A stretch of DNA of 63,757 bases, from the NCBI GenBank assembly GCA_027490925.1, contig JAIXXF010000030.1, positions 1 to 63,757 on the forward strand. Reading direction: 5' to 3'. This document shows positions 38,186-47,504 of the stretch, in pieces. Under the pieces are notes generated by a model. The model saw only the letters and a list, made by a program, of their open reading frames with translations. It made no database searches and had not been told where the DNA came from. Position 1 is the stretch's first letter, and every line of letters begins with the position of its first letter. The stretch comes from Comamonadaceae bacterium. GTDB lineage: Bacteria; Pseudomonadota; Gammaproteobacteria; Burkholderiales; Burkholderiaceae_C. Position numbers and translations under genes: made by a program.

Positions 38186-38755
38186 TTATGGATTGACCAT
38201 CAGGCGCCGCCAACCGTCCCAGCCGAGCGCGTGCAACGTGTCGATGTTGCGCTGGTAGATCGCCTGGGCTTCGGGAAAGGCGGCCACGGCGCGGGCCACG
38301 CTGTCTTCTCGCAGCAGGTGCAGCACCGGGTAGGGCGCCCGGTTGGTGCAGTGGGCCACGTCGTCGGGCTCCGCATCGGCGAACTGGTAGTGGGGGTGGA
38401 AACTGGCGATCTGGACCACACCGTCGAGGCGCATCTTGGTCAGCGCCCGGTCGGCAGTGGCCAGGAAGTCGTTGAATTCCCAGAATTCGGGGAAGGCATT
38501 CGGGAGGATCAACAGGGTGGTGTCACGGTCGGACGCGTCGTGCGCCAGCAAGGCGTTCAACTCAGCCATCAAGGCCTGCTTCACCGCCGCATGGCCGGTC
38601 TCGAATGAGACACGCCAGTGAATCTGCTCTTTGGCATGCACCGCTTTGGCGAACGGACAGAGGTTGAGACCGATCACGGCCTGTTCCAGCCAGTGCCGGG
38701 TGCGGGCCACGACGGTGACCTCGTTGGGGCCCGCTGACGTCAAGGTGTCGCTCAT
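38186..38755 (-). CDS. DUF1415-family protein
   Basis: A 189-residue protein of unknown function. It shows the family sequences ARTRHWLEQAVIGLNLCPFAKAVH, LLILPNAFPEFWEFNDFL, VVQIASFHPHYQFADAEPDDVAHCTNRAPYPVLHLLREDSV. The conserved Cys and His residues suggest a metal or redox site, which is inference. No signal peptide or TM helix is visible, so it is probably cytoplasmic. Its ATG overlaps the dgt stop by four bases. Confidence 0.9.
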   Translation of the reverse strand: MSDTLTSAGPNEVTVVARTRHWLEQAVIGLNLCPFAKAVHAKEQIHWRVSFETGHAAVKQALMAELNALLAHDASDRDTTLLILPNAFPEFWEFNDFLATADRALTKMRLDGVVQIASFHPHYQFADAEPDDVAHCTNRAPYPVLHLLREDSVARAVAAFPEAQAIYQRNIDTLHALGWDGWRRLMVNP

Positions 38756-39930
38756 GCCAGAAGACGCAGCCCGGTCAGGCGCTCGTGTTCGCGCGCGGCG
38801 AAGCGGTCGGTCATGCCAGCGATGTAGTCGGCCACGGCCCGGGGTTGGTTGCGCTGGCTGGCGAAGGCAGGCTTCATCTCCCCCGGCTGTGCTCGGTAGG
38901 CCTCAAAGAGCTGGGCCACCACGCGCTTGGCTTGTGCGGTGGTCTCGGTCACTTGGGGGTGACGGTAAAGGTTGTGCATCAAGAAACGCTTGAGTTGCTG
39001 CGACCGCTCACGCATGGCAGGTGAAAAACGCACGAGGGCGGCCTGCCTTCGCACCGCGTTCACGTCCGCCGGCTGGGCTGCATCGATGGCGGCCCGGGTG
39101 GCAGCGATCACGTCGTACACCTGCTCGCTGAGCATGCGCCGAATGGTCTCGAACAGAAGCCGCCTGCCAGCGAGCTGCGGGTACTCGGTGAGGGTTTGAC
39201 GGCGCTGGTCGTCGAACAGCGGTACGGTTTCGAGCTGGTCGAGGGTGATCAAGCCGGAGCGGACGCCGTCGTCGATGTCGTGTGCGTTGTAGGCGATCTC
39301 GTCGGCGAGATTGACGAGCTGCGCCTCCAGGCTGGGTTGCTGCACGCGCTCGGGTCCGTGGTCTGCGGTGGACAAAAACCGCGCCGCGACGCCACCGGGT
39401 TCCCGGGCCTCCAGCCTGCGGGCGTTGCGGGCTGCGCAGTGCTTGAGGATGCCCTCACGGGTTTCAAAACACAGGTTCAAACCGTCGAACGCCGGGTACC
39501 GCTCTTCCAGGGAATCGACCACCCTCAGGCTTTGCAGGTTGTGCTCAAAGCCACCGTGGTCGCGCATGCGCTCGTCCAGCTCGTCCTGCCCGGCGTGGCC
39601 GAAAGGGGTGTGGCCCAGGTCGTGGGCCAGGGCGATGGCCTCGACGAGGTCTTCGTTCAGCGCCAGTGCGCGGGCGATGGACCGGCCCAGCTGCGCCACC
39701 TCCAGCGAATGCGTCAGCCGGGTGCGAAACAAATCGCCCTCGTGGTTCAGAAAGACCTGGGTTTTGTAGACCAACCGGCGAAACGCTGTTGAATGCACGA
39801 TTCGGTCGCGGTCGCGTTGGAACGCGGTGCGTGTCGGTGCTTCGGGCTCGGCATGGCGGCGCCCACGGGATTGACCCGGAAAACACGCAAAAACGGCCAG
39901 TGGCAGGGATTCAGAAATCAAATCGGCCAC
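38752..39930 (-). CDS. dgt: Deoxyguanosinetriphosphate triphosphohydrolase-like protein (HD domain)
   Basis: A 392-residue HD-superfamily enzyme hydrolysing dNTPs to nucleoside and triphosphate. Start is GTG. HD ligands occur in TRLTHSLEVAQLGRSIA and ALAHDLGHTPFGHAGQDEL, with the downstream Asp in NLADEIAYNAHDIDDG. N-terminal RTAFQRDRDRIVHSTAFRRL is typical of the bacterial dGTPase-like group. Located after aroB as in many Burkholderiales. Confidence 0.94.
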   Translation of the reverse strand: MADLISESLPLAVFACFPGQSRGRRHAEPEAPTRTAFQRDRDRIVHSTAFRRLVYKTQVFLNHEGDLFRTRLTHSLEVAQLGRSIARALALNEDLVEAIALAHDLGHTPFGHAGQDELDERMRDHGGFEHNLQSLRVVDSLEERYPAFDGLNLCFETREGILKHCAARNARRLEAREPGGVAARFLSTADHGPERVQQPSLEAQLVNLADEIAYNAHDIDDGVRSGLITLDQLETVPLFDDQRRQTLTEYPQLAGRRLLFETIRRMLSEQVYDVIAATRAAIDAAQPADVNAVRRQAALVRFSPAMRERSQQLKRFLMHNLYRHPQVTETTAQAKRVVAQLFEAYRAQPGEMKPAFASQRNQPRAVADYIAGMTDRFAAREHERLTGLRLLA

Positions 39931-39983
39931 CAGCCCCCGATTTCACTGGACAGTCTGCTATGGTTTTTGATGGCTTGGCGATC

Positions 39984-41117
39984 TCAGTCACAGCAATGAT
40001 CGATCACGTCCGCAACCACAGAGTCTGGCGCATGGCGCATTGCAGCCTGGCCAGGCGGGCCAACGACCACAAAGCGGATCTCTCCCGCCTCGGCTTTTTT
40101 GTCCACACGCATCAGCTCCAGGTAGCGCTCGGCGTTGCGTGCGGCCAGCCGGGGGCCGCGCACTGGCAGACCCGCCCGCTCGATCAACCGGGTGAGGCGA
40201 GCCACCAACACCTCGTCGATCAGACCGAGCCTCTGCGACAGGTGGGCCGCCATGACCATGCCACACCCCACTGCCTCGCCGTGCAGCCATTCTCCGTAGC
40301 CCATCCCGGCTTCGATCGCGTGACCAAAGGTGTGGCCAAAGTTCAGAACGGCGCGCAGGCCCGATTCACGCTCGTCTTGCCCCACCACCCAGGCCTTGAT
40401 CTCGCAGCTGCGCCTCACCGCGTGGGTGAGCGCCGCCGGGTCTTGGTCGACCAACGCGCCGATGTTCGACTCGATCCATTCCAAAAACGCCATGTCGGCG
40501 ATCGGGCCGTACTTGATGATTTCGGCCAACCCAGCGCTGACCTCTCTGGCAGGCAAGGTGCCCAGCGTGGCGAGGTCACAGACCACAAGGTCGGGCTGGT
40601 AGAAAGCGCCCACCATGTTCTTGCCCAGAGGGTGGTTGATACCGGTCTTGCCGCCCACCGAAGAGTCCACTTGGGCCAACAAGGTGGTGGGTACCTGCAC
40701 AAAGGGCACGCCCCGCATGTAGCTGGCCGCAGCGAAGCCCGTCATGTCACCCACCACACCGCCGCCGAGCGCGAACAGTGTGGTTTTGCGGTCGCACTGG
40801 TGGTGCAACAAGGCGTCGAAGATGAGGTTCAGCGTGGCCCAATGTTTGTGTTCTTCACCATCGGGCAGCACCACGGTGTGCACCTTGGCGTAACGCGGAC
40901 GCAACGCGGCCTGCAAGCGCTCGGCGTACAGCGGCGCCACGGTCTCGTTGCTCACCACCATGGCATGCGCGCCTGGTCGAAGGCTGTCCCAGGTCGTGCC
41001 TTGGTCCAGCAGGCCATGTCCGATCAAGATGGGGTAACTGCGGTCGCCCAGATCGATGGTGACGGTGGTGGACGCGGCGGCAAGGCCGGCCGAATACGCT
41101 TGCGCAAAAGATTGCAT
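39984..41117 (-). CDS. aroB: 3-dehydroquinate synthase AroB
   Basis: A 377-residue NAD- and metal-dependent enzyme of the shikimate pathway. Motifs: [67 protein letters not shown], and metal-binding His residues in [11 protein letters not shown] and [11 protein letters not shown]. Separated by 143 bp from aroK. The sequence right before the ATG (CATAGGGCTAGTTTAA on plus, 41115-41130) resembles part of repeat copy E but lacks the +37 block. Confidence 0.96.
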   Translation of the reverse strand: MQSFAQAYSAGLAAASTTVTIDLGDRSYPILIGHGLLDQGTTWDSLRPGAHAMVVSNETVAPLYAERLQAALRPRYAKVHTVVLPDGEEHKHWATLNLIFDALLHHQCDRKTTLFALGGGVVGDMTGFAAASYMRGVPFVQVPTTLLAQVDSSVGGKTGINHPLGKNMVGAFYQPDLVVCDLATLGTLPAREVSAGLAEIIKYGPIADMAFLEWIESNIGALVDQDPAALTHAVRRSCEIKAWVVGQDERESGLRAVLNFGHTFGHAIEAGMGYGEWLHGEAVGCGMVMAAHLSQRLGLIDEVLVARLTRLIERAGLPVRGPRLAARNAERYLELMRVDKKAEAGEIRFVVVGPPGQAAMRHAPDSVVADVIDHCCD

Positions 41118-41260
41118 AGGGCTAGTTTAAGGCGTGGTCAACGGCCTTTACGCCACCGGGGCGCATTGGTTGACACCCGCCAAGCGTTGGCCCTGTGTCC
41201 ATGCCTAGCCACCCTGCGCGAACGGATTGGTCAATTCAGAAGCAAGTCGAGGCCAAGTGA

Positions 41261-41800
41261 TCAGGGCACTGGCGGCGCGCCCCCAGCGGCGTTGTCTTCA
41301 CCGCCGAGCTCCAACTGCATCACGATCATATTGACCAGAGTCGCAACGGACGGCCGACCGGTATCCACCGTGAAGTGGGCAGCCTCGCGATACAGCGGGT
41401 CGCGCTCAGCAAACAATTCGCGCAAGCGTTTGAGCGGGTCTTTGACTTGCAGAAGCGGCCGCGCGGCATCGTGTCGCACCCGCCGAAACACCTCTTCGGG
41501 CGTGGAGCGCAGGTAAATCACCCGACCCCGCTCCCGCATGCGCTGGCGGTTGGCTGCCCGCAACACGCTGCCCCCGCCCGTGGACAGCACGCAGGTCGGC
41601 AGCCGCGTGAGGTCATCCAGGACCTGCTCCTCCACGTCCCTGAAAGCCGCTTCGCCTTCGCGTGCGAAAAAAGCCGAGATCGAACGACCCAAGCGCTGCT
41701 CAATCACCTGGTCAGAGTCCACAAACTCCAACTGCAACCGTTTGGCCAAGTGCCGACCCACAGTGGATTTGCCGGAGCCCGGCAGGCCGATGAGGATCAA
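41261..41800 (-). CDS. aroK: Shikimate kinase AroK
   Basis: A 179-residue kinase phosphorylating shikimate at O3. P-loop GLPGSGKST at residues 5-13; shikimate-binding DSDQVIE; FREGE-like FFAREGEAAFRDVE; STGGGSV; lid RPLLQVKDPLKRL. The only usable start is TTG at 41800: an in-frame stop lies four codons upstream, and GAAGG stands seven bases before the TTG. The TTG overlaps the stop of the decayed Ig-domain gene (TTGA), so aroK may once have been translationally coupled to it. Confidence 0.94.
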   Translation of the reverse strand: MILIGLPGSGKSTVGRHLAKRLQLEFVDSDQVIEQRLGRSISAFFAREGEAAFRDVEEQVLDDLTRLPTCVLSTGGGSVLRAANRQRMRERGRVIYLRSTPEEVFRRVRHDAARPLLQVKDPLKRLRELFAERDPLYREAAHFTVDTGRPSVATLVNMIVMQLELGGEDNAAGGAPPVP

Positions 41801-43479
41801 GGGGTACCTTCAACTTGCATCGACACAACGGTTTCTCCAGTAGGCGGAACCCTGAACGAGCCATTGGCCAAATCACCATCTAAGAAACTGGTCACGAATG
41901 CCCGTTCGGCTAAGCCCTCGGATCGAGCCACGCTGGTACTCACCCGCAAAGTAAAGGCCAACCACGACGCGACGTTCTGTCCATAAGTGACCTGAATCAG
42001 CATCTGACCGTTGGCGCCAGTACGGTTTCCATGGACAAACGACGGGATGATTCCCGCTTGCCTGCGCTCCAACAGCTCGTTGCGGTTGATATCCTCGCCT
42101 GGCGCAACCTGGCTGTCTAGCGAGGCAATGCGATTGACGTCTTCATTGGCGTACCAAACACGTTCCGAAGGCGATGGCATTTCCGTTGGAGTGAATATGT
42201 CTCTGATGGTGGGGGGAATACTGCCTGTCACGCGATAGGCGGGAGCCGGGACGACCCCTTTACCAAAATGAGTGGTGTCGATGCTGGCGGAGACGACTGC
42301 GTCCAGCACAGTAGCACGAGCCGCATCACTGACTTGGATCAGAAATTGTTGTGTGCATTCAATACCTCCGAGCCCGGACTGCAGGGCGTTATTGTTGCAA
42401 ACGCTGAGACTAAGGGTTCAACTCGCCACCGTCAGGCTTGTGATTTGAAAAACTGGGCAAGCCCGCTCTATAGAAAAGTTGGTCGGAAAGTCGGTTGCTT
42501 GGTAACAAGCCTTGACCACAACACCGTTGCTTGGCCTTGTTCTACTCCCTGTAATGTAGTCTGTTTCTGCGATACCGTTGGCATACGTCGGTACGGTGAA
42601 CATACCCGTCGACAAAGCTTCGTCTGGCCCTAGAGAGGGAGATGCAATTTCAAAGCGCACGCGTAAGTTTTGAACACCCGCGCTACTCGCGTACAAAAAC
42701 TGAGCACTCAGTCGATAGCGGTTGAAGGTGCTTACGGCGACGTTGGGTTGAATGGTCTTGAATTGAAAGGTCAGCGACGCCGCGCTGATCGGCAAATTTG
42801 GGTACGCCGACACTTAAATTGACCTGAAGTTGAACAGGCGGTTTCACGACGCCGATACCGCTAAAGTCCAGACCAATTGCTAACAACCGCCGTGGGGGCA
42901 AAGAAGGTCGTTGTCGCCCGCCCACTAGCATTTGTCGCGATGGTAAGTGCCCCAGCCGAGATGGCATCACCGCCAATTAGCAGCGGCGCTCCCTGAATGC
43001 CTTGGGGCGAAGCGTTCGTGGCGAGAATATCTACCGTTACTAACTACCCTGGTGACGGGTTGGATGGGGTGGTAGTTACCATCAGATCACTCCCGGTGAC
43101 TTGGACTGCTGCGACCCTGGTGACACCACCAGCGACGATGGTCGCATTAATGGTCCTGATTACGGGGTCGCCGCCAATCCCTATGCTGCAAGTCAGACGC
43201 CCGGCGGCGTCTGTGACCGTGCCCGGAGCCGTGAAAATGCCAGAGGCTACTGAAACAGAAACTGGTACACCTGCGACCACGTTACGCGACCTGTTGACAG
43301 AAGTGATTGTCTATGTCGCAGTCAGCCTCAGTGGTTTGGATCCGATTCTTGCTAAGTTCGAAAGTGAAGTCGGCAGACGCTACGGGTGCTGGCCTGCCAC
43401 TCCCAGCCGTCGCACTGCTTGCACTACCGCGCACGCCACCACAATCGGCCAATAAACACATCAATAGAAAAAAATACAC
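41797..43479 (-). pseudogene. Decayed exported Ig-like-domain protein gene between pilQ and aroK
   Basis: Read from a GTG at 43479, fragments of one protein of roughly 560 residues appear in changing frames: a lipoprotein-like start (LLMCLLADCGG), an Ig-like (invasin/intimin group 1 type) segment with RNVVAGVPVSVSVASG and VTDAAGRLT, more Ig-like sequence (IQGAPLLIGGDAIS), and a C-terminal domain (VWYANEDVNRIASLD, VTYGQNVASWLAFTLRV, GDLANGSFRVPP). Frameshifts are needed near 43310, 42870 and 42815, and in-frame stops occur at 43044-43046 (TAG) and 42418-42420 (TGA). From memory, intact homologues in Comamonadaceae have the same C-terminal pattern. Base composition is visibly less GC-rich than the neighbours. 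Sequencing errors cannot explain five lesions easily. Shorter frames inside are treated as remnants. Confidence 0.75.
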
Positions 43480-43542
43480 AGGCTGTCAGAGACATGTTTT
43501 TTCTCCATCACTTGATTCAAATACGCGGGGCGAACGATCAAC

Positions 43543-45678
43543 TCAGCGCACCGAACTCCGGTCCGAAATCATCTTGGGGGTAATGAACACCAGCAATTCC
43601 TGTTTGTTGGACGTCTTGTTGCGCGCCTTGAACAGGTTGCCGAATATCGGGATTTCCCCGAGCAACGGCACACGGGTTTCACCCTCGTTTTCAGTGAGTT
43701 CGAAAATCCCGCCGATCACCACTGTGCCGCCGTTTTCCACCAACACCTGCGTCTGCACGTGCTTGGTGTTGATGGCGATGCCCTGCGCGGTGGTCTCGCC
43801 ACGCGTGTCTTTGGTGACGTCCAGATCCATGATGATGTTGCCTTCAGGCGTGATCTGGGGTGTGACTTCGAGCTTGAGGTTGGCTTTGCGGAAGGCCACG
43901 GCGGTCGCACCGCTGGCGGTGGCCACCTGGAACGGGAACTCGGTGCCTTGTTCGATCAGCGCTTTGGTTTGGTCGGCCGTCACCACACGCGGGCTGGACA
44001 CCACCTTGCCTTTGCCGTCGGCCTCAAGAGCCGAGAGCTCCAGGTTCAAGAACCGGTTGGCCGCCGAGTTGAAAATAGAGATCGCGAATGCGGCAGCCGG
44101 AAAGCCACCCGCGCCGGAACTCGGCAGGTTGACGTAGTTGCTGTTGACCGCGTCCACCACGCCACCCGCGCCCGACGTGGCCACCACGTTGGCATAGCTG
44201 CTTCCGAACGCAATGCGGCTGTTGCCGCCGCCGACCGAAAAGCCGCCGTCTCCACCACGTTGAGCGCGCAAGTCGGTGGCGCCCAGACGCACCCCCAAGG
44301 ACCGGCCAAAAGTGTCCGAGGCTTCGACGATGCGGGCTTCGATCATCACCTGCCGGATCGGGATGTCCAGCTTGGCAATCAATTCTTGCACCTGCTGCAG
44401 TACAGACGCGTTGTCAGTCACGAACAGCTGGTTGGTGCGGGGCTCGGCGATCACGCTTCCGCGGCTGGACAAAATGCGGGTACTGGTGCCGCTCGCACCA
44501 TTGGCCTGGCCCAGCTGCGCGGCAATGGTGGCAGCTTTTGTGTAGTTGAGCTGGAAGCCTTGAGTGCGCAAGGGCTCCACGCCCTGCAAGGCCAAACGCT
44601 CTTCGAACTCGCGCTTGTCTTTGGCGGTGAGTTCATCTTTTGGTGCCACCAGCAGCACGTTTCCCGTCTTGCGCATGCCAAGCCCTTTGGCCTGCAAGAT
44701 GATGTCCAGCGCCTGGTCCCACGGTACGTCTTTCAGTCGCAGCGTCACCGCACCAGTCACCGAATCCGATGTGATAATGTTGAAGTTGGTGAAATCGGCG
44801 ATCACTTGAAGCAGCGACCTCACCTCAATGTTTTGGAAGTTCAACGACAGCTTTTCACCCACATAACTGGGGCCTGTTGTCACCTTGGACGGGTCCACCT
44901 TTTGTGGGCGCACCTCGACCACAAACTGGCTATCGCTTTGGTAAGCGCTGTGCTCCCACAACCCGCGCGGTTCGATCACCATGCGTACCCGCTCACCCAG
45001 CTGGGTGGTGGTGATGGTTTGAACTGGCGTACCGAAATCGGTCACGTCCAAGCGGCGGCGCAAACCCTCGGGCAACGACGTCTTAAGAAATTCAACTACC
45101 AGCGTTTGGCCTTGCTGGCGGATGTCCACACCCACCTGGTTGTTGGCCAAGTCCACCACCACCCTGCCCGCGTTGTCCGCGCCGCGGCGAAAATCCACGT
45201 CACGCAGAGGCAGCACGTCGCGGTTGCGGCCCTCGGCAAAGTACTGGATGTTGGTCGCAGGACCCGCCGTACTGGGGGCGGGTTGCAACACCACCAGCAA
45301 CGTCTTGCCCTGGCTTTGGGTGGTGTAGGTGGCGGCCTGCTTGAGGTTCAACACCACGCGGGTCCGGTCACCCGCTTGCACGACATTGACCGACCGCAGG
45401 TTGCCCTGATTGACCTCGACCGCTGACTGCCGGAGCGCGTTCTTCACGCCCGGAAAATCCAGCGCGATCCGCGCAGGCGACTGGATGGCAAACCCTTTCG
45501 GCGCCGCGGCCAAAGGCTCGGACAGCTCGATTCGAACCACCTCTGCGCCGCCTTGCAGGTTACCGGTCACAGACTCGATGCGCACCTCGGCCTGAGCCGC
45601 CCACGCCACCACCGACAAGCCCAGCGCGCAGGCCGTTCGCCAAATCACACCCCAGGGGCCACCGTTCGTCTTGTTCAT
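43543..45678 (-). CDS. pilQ: Type IV pilus secretin PilQ
   Basis: A 711-residue outer-membrane secretin through which the pilus passes. Signal peptide ends near SVVAWAAQA. Two AMIN domains (about 30-130 and 165-270) bind peptidoglycan; an STN/N0 domain follows (LSLNFQNIEVRSLLQVIADFT), then N1 and the C-terminal secretin domain (ITPEGNIIMDLDV, VLVENGGTVVIGGIFE, VPLLGEIPIFGNLFKAR). The ATG at 45678 overlaps the pilP stop by four bases. Last gene of pilMNOPQ. Confidence 0.96.
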   Translation of the reverse strand: MNKTNGGPWGVIWRTACALGLSVVAWAAQAEVRIESVTGNLQGGAEVVRIELSEPLAAAPKGFAIQSPARIALDFPGVKNALRQSAVEVNQGNLRSVNVVQAGDRTRVVLNLKQAATYTTQSQGKTLLVVLQPAPSTAGPATNIQYFAEGRNRDVLPLRDVDFRRGADNAGRVVVDLANNQVGVDIRQQGQTLVVEFLKTSLPEGLRRRLDVTDFGTPVQTITTTQLGERVRMVIEPRGLWEHSAYQSDSQFVVEVRPQKVDPSKVTTGPSYVGEKLSLNFQNIEVRSLLQVIADFTNFNIITSDSVTGAVTLRLKDVPWDQALDIILQAKGLGMRKTGNVLLVAPKDELTAKDKREFEERLALQGVEPLRTQGFQLNYTKAATIAAQLGQANGASGTSTRILSSRGSVIAEPRTNQLFVTDNASVLQQVQELIAKLDIPIRQVMIEARIVEASDTFGRSLGVRLGATDLRAQRGGDGGFSVGGGNSRIAFGSSYANVVATSGAGGVVDAVNSNYVNLPSSGAGGFPAAAFAISIFNSAANRFLNLELSALEADGKGKVVSSPRVVTADQTKALIEQGTEFPFQVATASGATAVAFRKANLKLEVTPQITPEGNIIMDLDVTKDTRGETTAQGIAINTKHVQTQVLVENGGTVVIGGIFELTENEGETRVPLLGEIPIFGNLFKARNKTSNKQELLVFITPKMISDRSSVR

Positions 45679-46226
45679 TTCGCTTTCTCCTGGAGCTGCA
45701 AGGTGGCGTGTCGCTCGATCCATTCACCGGCTGCGTCCTGCACGATTTCTCTCAAAGTGAGCTCCGTCTCGGTCACCCGAGTGATCCGTCCATAGTTCTG
45801 GCCGATGTAATTCCCCACTCGCACCTGATACAGCAGGTTGTCCACCCGTACCAGCGCGGCTGGCTGTCCTTTGCTCAGCAGGCTGCCCACCATGGTCACA
45901 ACATCCAGGGGAAAGGCTTCCAGCGCTTCTTTACGGCGGCGCAGCTCGGGGTCAACCAACGCCGTGTTGCCGCTGTAGCCCGCTTCTTTGCGCAAAGCGG
46001 AGGTCAGTTTTTGGTTGTTGAATGGCTCCACCACACGGTCTTGCGTGTAGGCCTGCGGCACGTATTTCTTCGGCTCCTCGACAGCACCAATCTTGGGTTG
46101 TGCCTGGCTTTTCTGTTGGGCCATCCACTGCTGAAGCTCTTCGGTCTTGGAGTCGGCGCAACCGACCAACACGCCCACCACCACTCCAGCAATACAAACC
46201 CGTAAGCCACTTGGGAACACCGTCAT
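45675..46226 (-). CDS. pilP: Type IV pilus assembly lipoprotein PilP
   Basis: A 183-residue inner-membrane lipoprotein linking the PilMNO alignment complex to PilQ. Lipobox VLVGC with Cys at residue 23. A disordered stretch is followed by the beta-sandwich domain (MVGSLLSKGQPAALVRVDNLLYQVRVGNYIGQNYGRI). Overlaps pilO by four bases. Confidence 0.95.
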   Translation of the reverse strand: MTVFPSGLRVCIAGVVVGVLVGCADSKTEELQQWMAQQKSQAQPKIGAVEEPKKYVPQAYTQDRVVEPFNNQKLTSALRKEAGYSGNTALVDPELRRRKEALEAFPLDVVTMVGSLLSKGQPAALVRVDNLLYQVRVGNYIGQNYGRITRVTETELTLREIVQDAAGEWIERHATLQLQEKAK

Positions 46227-46888
46227 TTGCGTGCCCCGGCTGGCTTCTTGGCGGCGATCTCATCGGTGTCCAGATAACGGAAAGTGTTGGCGGTGCCATC
46301 CATCGCCAGCGTGCCGTCTTTGACTGGGACGATCGATAAATTGGACAAGGTCACGATGCGCGACATGTTGGCCACATCGGCAACGAAAGCGCCGATGTCG
46401 TGGTAACGCCCCACCACACGCACGGAGATGGGCAGTTCCGCGTAGTAGTCCTTCACTGCCACTTGGCCTGGCCGAAACAGGTCGAACTGCAAATTGCGCC
46501 CGATGCCCGCTTGGTTGATATCCGACAACAACGCGTCCATTTCCGCCTTGCTGGGCAACTGCTTTTCCAACTGCGTCACGTACTGCAACACTTGTTCGCG
46601 TTGTTTTTTGAGCGCATCCAGGTTCACCACCTGGGCCACTTTCTTCTTGTATTCCTCGCGGAGCACCAGCTCTTTAGCCCGCTCGGCCTCCAGCGCAGCG
46701 TCCGAATCGCTCAGCCAGACAAACCAAGCACCCGCCACCACCAACAGTGACACCGCAGCGCACAGCAGCGCGCGCGGCAGGCCAGGCCAGAGGGAAGGGT
46801 CTTTGGGGTCCAGATTGCGGAACTGGGCCAGCAAAGGGTCCAGCCGCTCAGCCAAGTCGATCTTTTGGGAAGGCTTCTTGAAGGCCAC
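46223..46888 (-). CDS. pilO: Type IV pilus assembly protein PilO
   Basis: A 221-residue bitopic inner-membrane protein with a GTG start. TM helix LLCAAVSLLVVAGAWFVWL, then a coiled coil (about 70-125, LREEYKKKVAQVVNLDALKKQREQV in pieces) and a ferredoxin-like periplasmic domain. Partner of PilN. It begins 13 nt after the pilN stop. Confidence 0.94.
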   Translation of the reverse strand: MAFKKPSQKIDLAERLDPLLAQFRNLDPKDPSLWPGLPRALLCAAVSLLVVAGAWFVWLSDSDAALEAERAKELVLREEYKKKVAQVVNLDALKKQREQVLQYVTQLEKQLPSKAEMDALLSDINQAGIGRNLQFDLFRPGQVAVKDYYAELPISVRVVGRYHDIGAFVADVANMSRIVTLSNLSIVPVKDGTLAMDGTANTFRYLDTDEIAAKKPAGARK

Positions 46889-46901
46889 GGGGTCTACCGA
46901 T

Positions 46902-47504
46902 TCACTTGCTGGCCGAGGCCGCAGACGCAGCCTTTTCGGCGTCGATGTTGGTCAGTAACGCCATCCGCATGGTGAAGTTGCCCACCCGACGGGTGTCACG
47001 CGGGTTAAGGGCGATACTGGCCGCCACGATCTCCACCAGCTCCGGCTTGGCCAGCCACTTGCTGTCGCTCGAAATGTTGCGCAGCAGTTCGGACACCCGC
47101 TCGTTGGATTGCGCGACACCGGTCACGCTGATCTGGCTGCCCACTTGGCGCATGGAGTTGATGTACACGCCGTCCGGCAGCAACCGCGCCAGCTCATTCA
47201 TCAAGTGGACTGGCGAATTTCGGTTGGCCTGCAGGTCTTCCACCGCTTTTTGCCTGGCCTTGAGCGCCGCGATTTCATTTTGCAGGTTGGCCACCTCTTT
47301 GATCACCGCATCCATGCGCTTGTTCTCGGTGATCAGCATGTTGTTACGGCCCTGCTGGTCACCGATCTGCGCTTCGTACCAAAGGTGCACCAGGCCAGAC
47401 AGCAGCAGGCCCACCACTGCCGACGCGCCCAATGCGACATTGAACAGATCGCGTCGGCGTTTGCGCGCTGCTGCCCGGTGCGGCAACAGGTTGATCAGAA
47501 TCAC
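46902..47504 (-). CDS. pilN: Type IV pilus assembly protein PilN
   Basis: A 200-residue bitopic protein. Its cytoplasmic N-terminus ILINLLPHR is the conserved PilM-binding motif; the TM helix is LGASAVVGLLLSGLVHLWY; a coiled coil (LITENKRMDAVIKEVANLQNEI) and a periplasmic domain follow. The start is a GTG overlapping the pilM stop (GTGA). Confidence 0.94.
   Translation of the reverse strand: MILINLLPHRAAARKRRRDLFNVALGASAVVGLLLSGLVHLWYEAQIGDQQGRNNMLITENKRMDAVIKEVANLQNEIAALKARQKAVEDLQANRNSPVHLMNELARLLPDGVYINSMRQVGSQISVTGVAQSNERVSELLRNISSDSKWLAKPELVEIVAASIALNPRDTRRVGNFTMRMALLTNIDAEKAASAASASK

Noticed and set aside
41098-41135. Possible further repeat copy at the aroB start
   Set aside because: CATAGGGCTAGTTTAA resembles copy E, but the GGGCT block at +37 is missing and gaps are needed; not counted as a copy.
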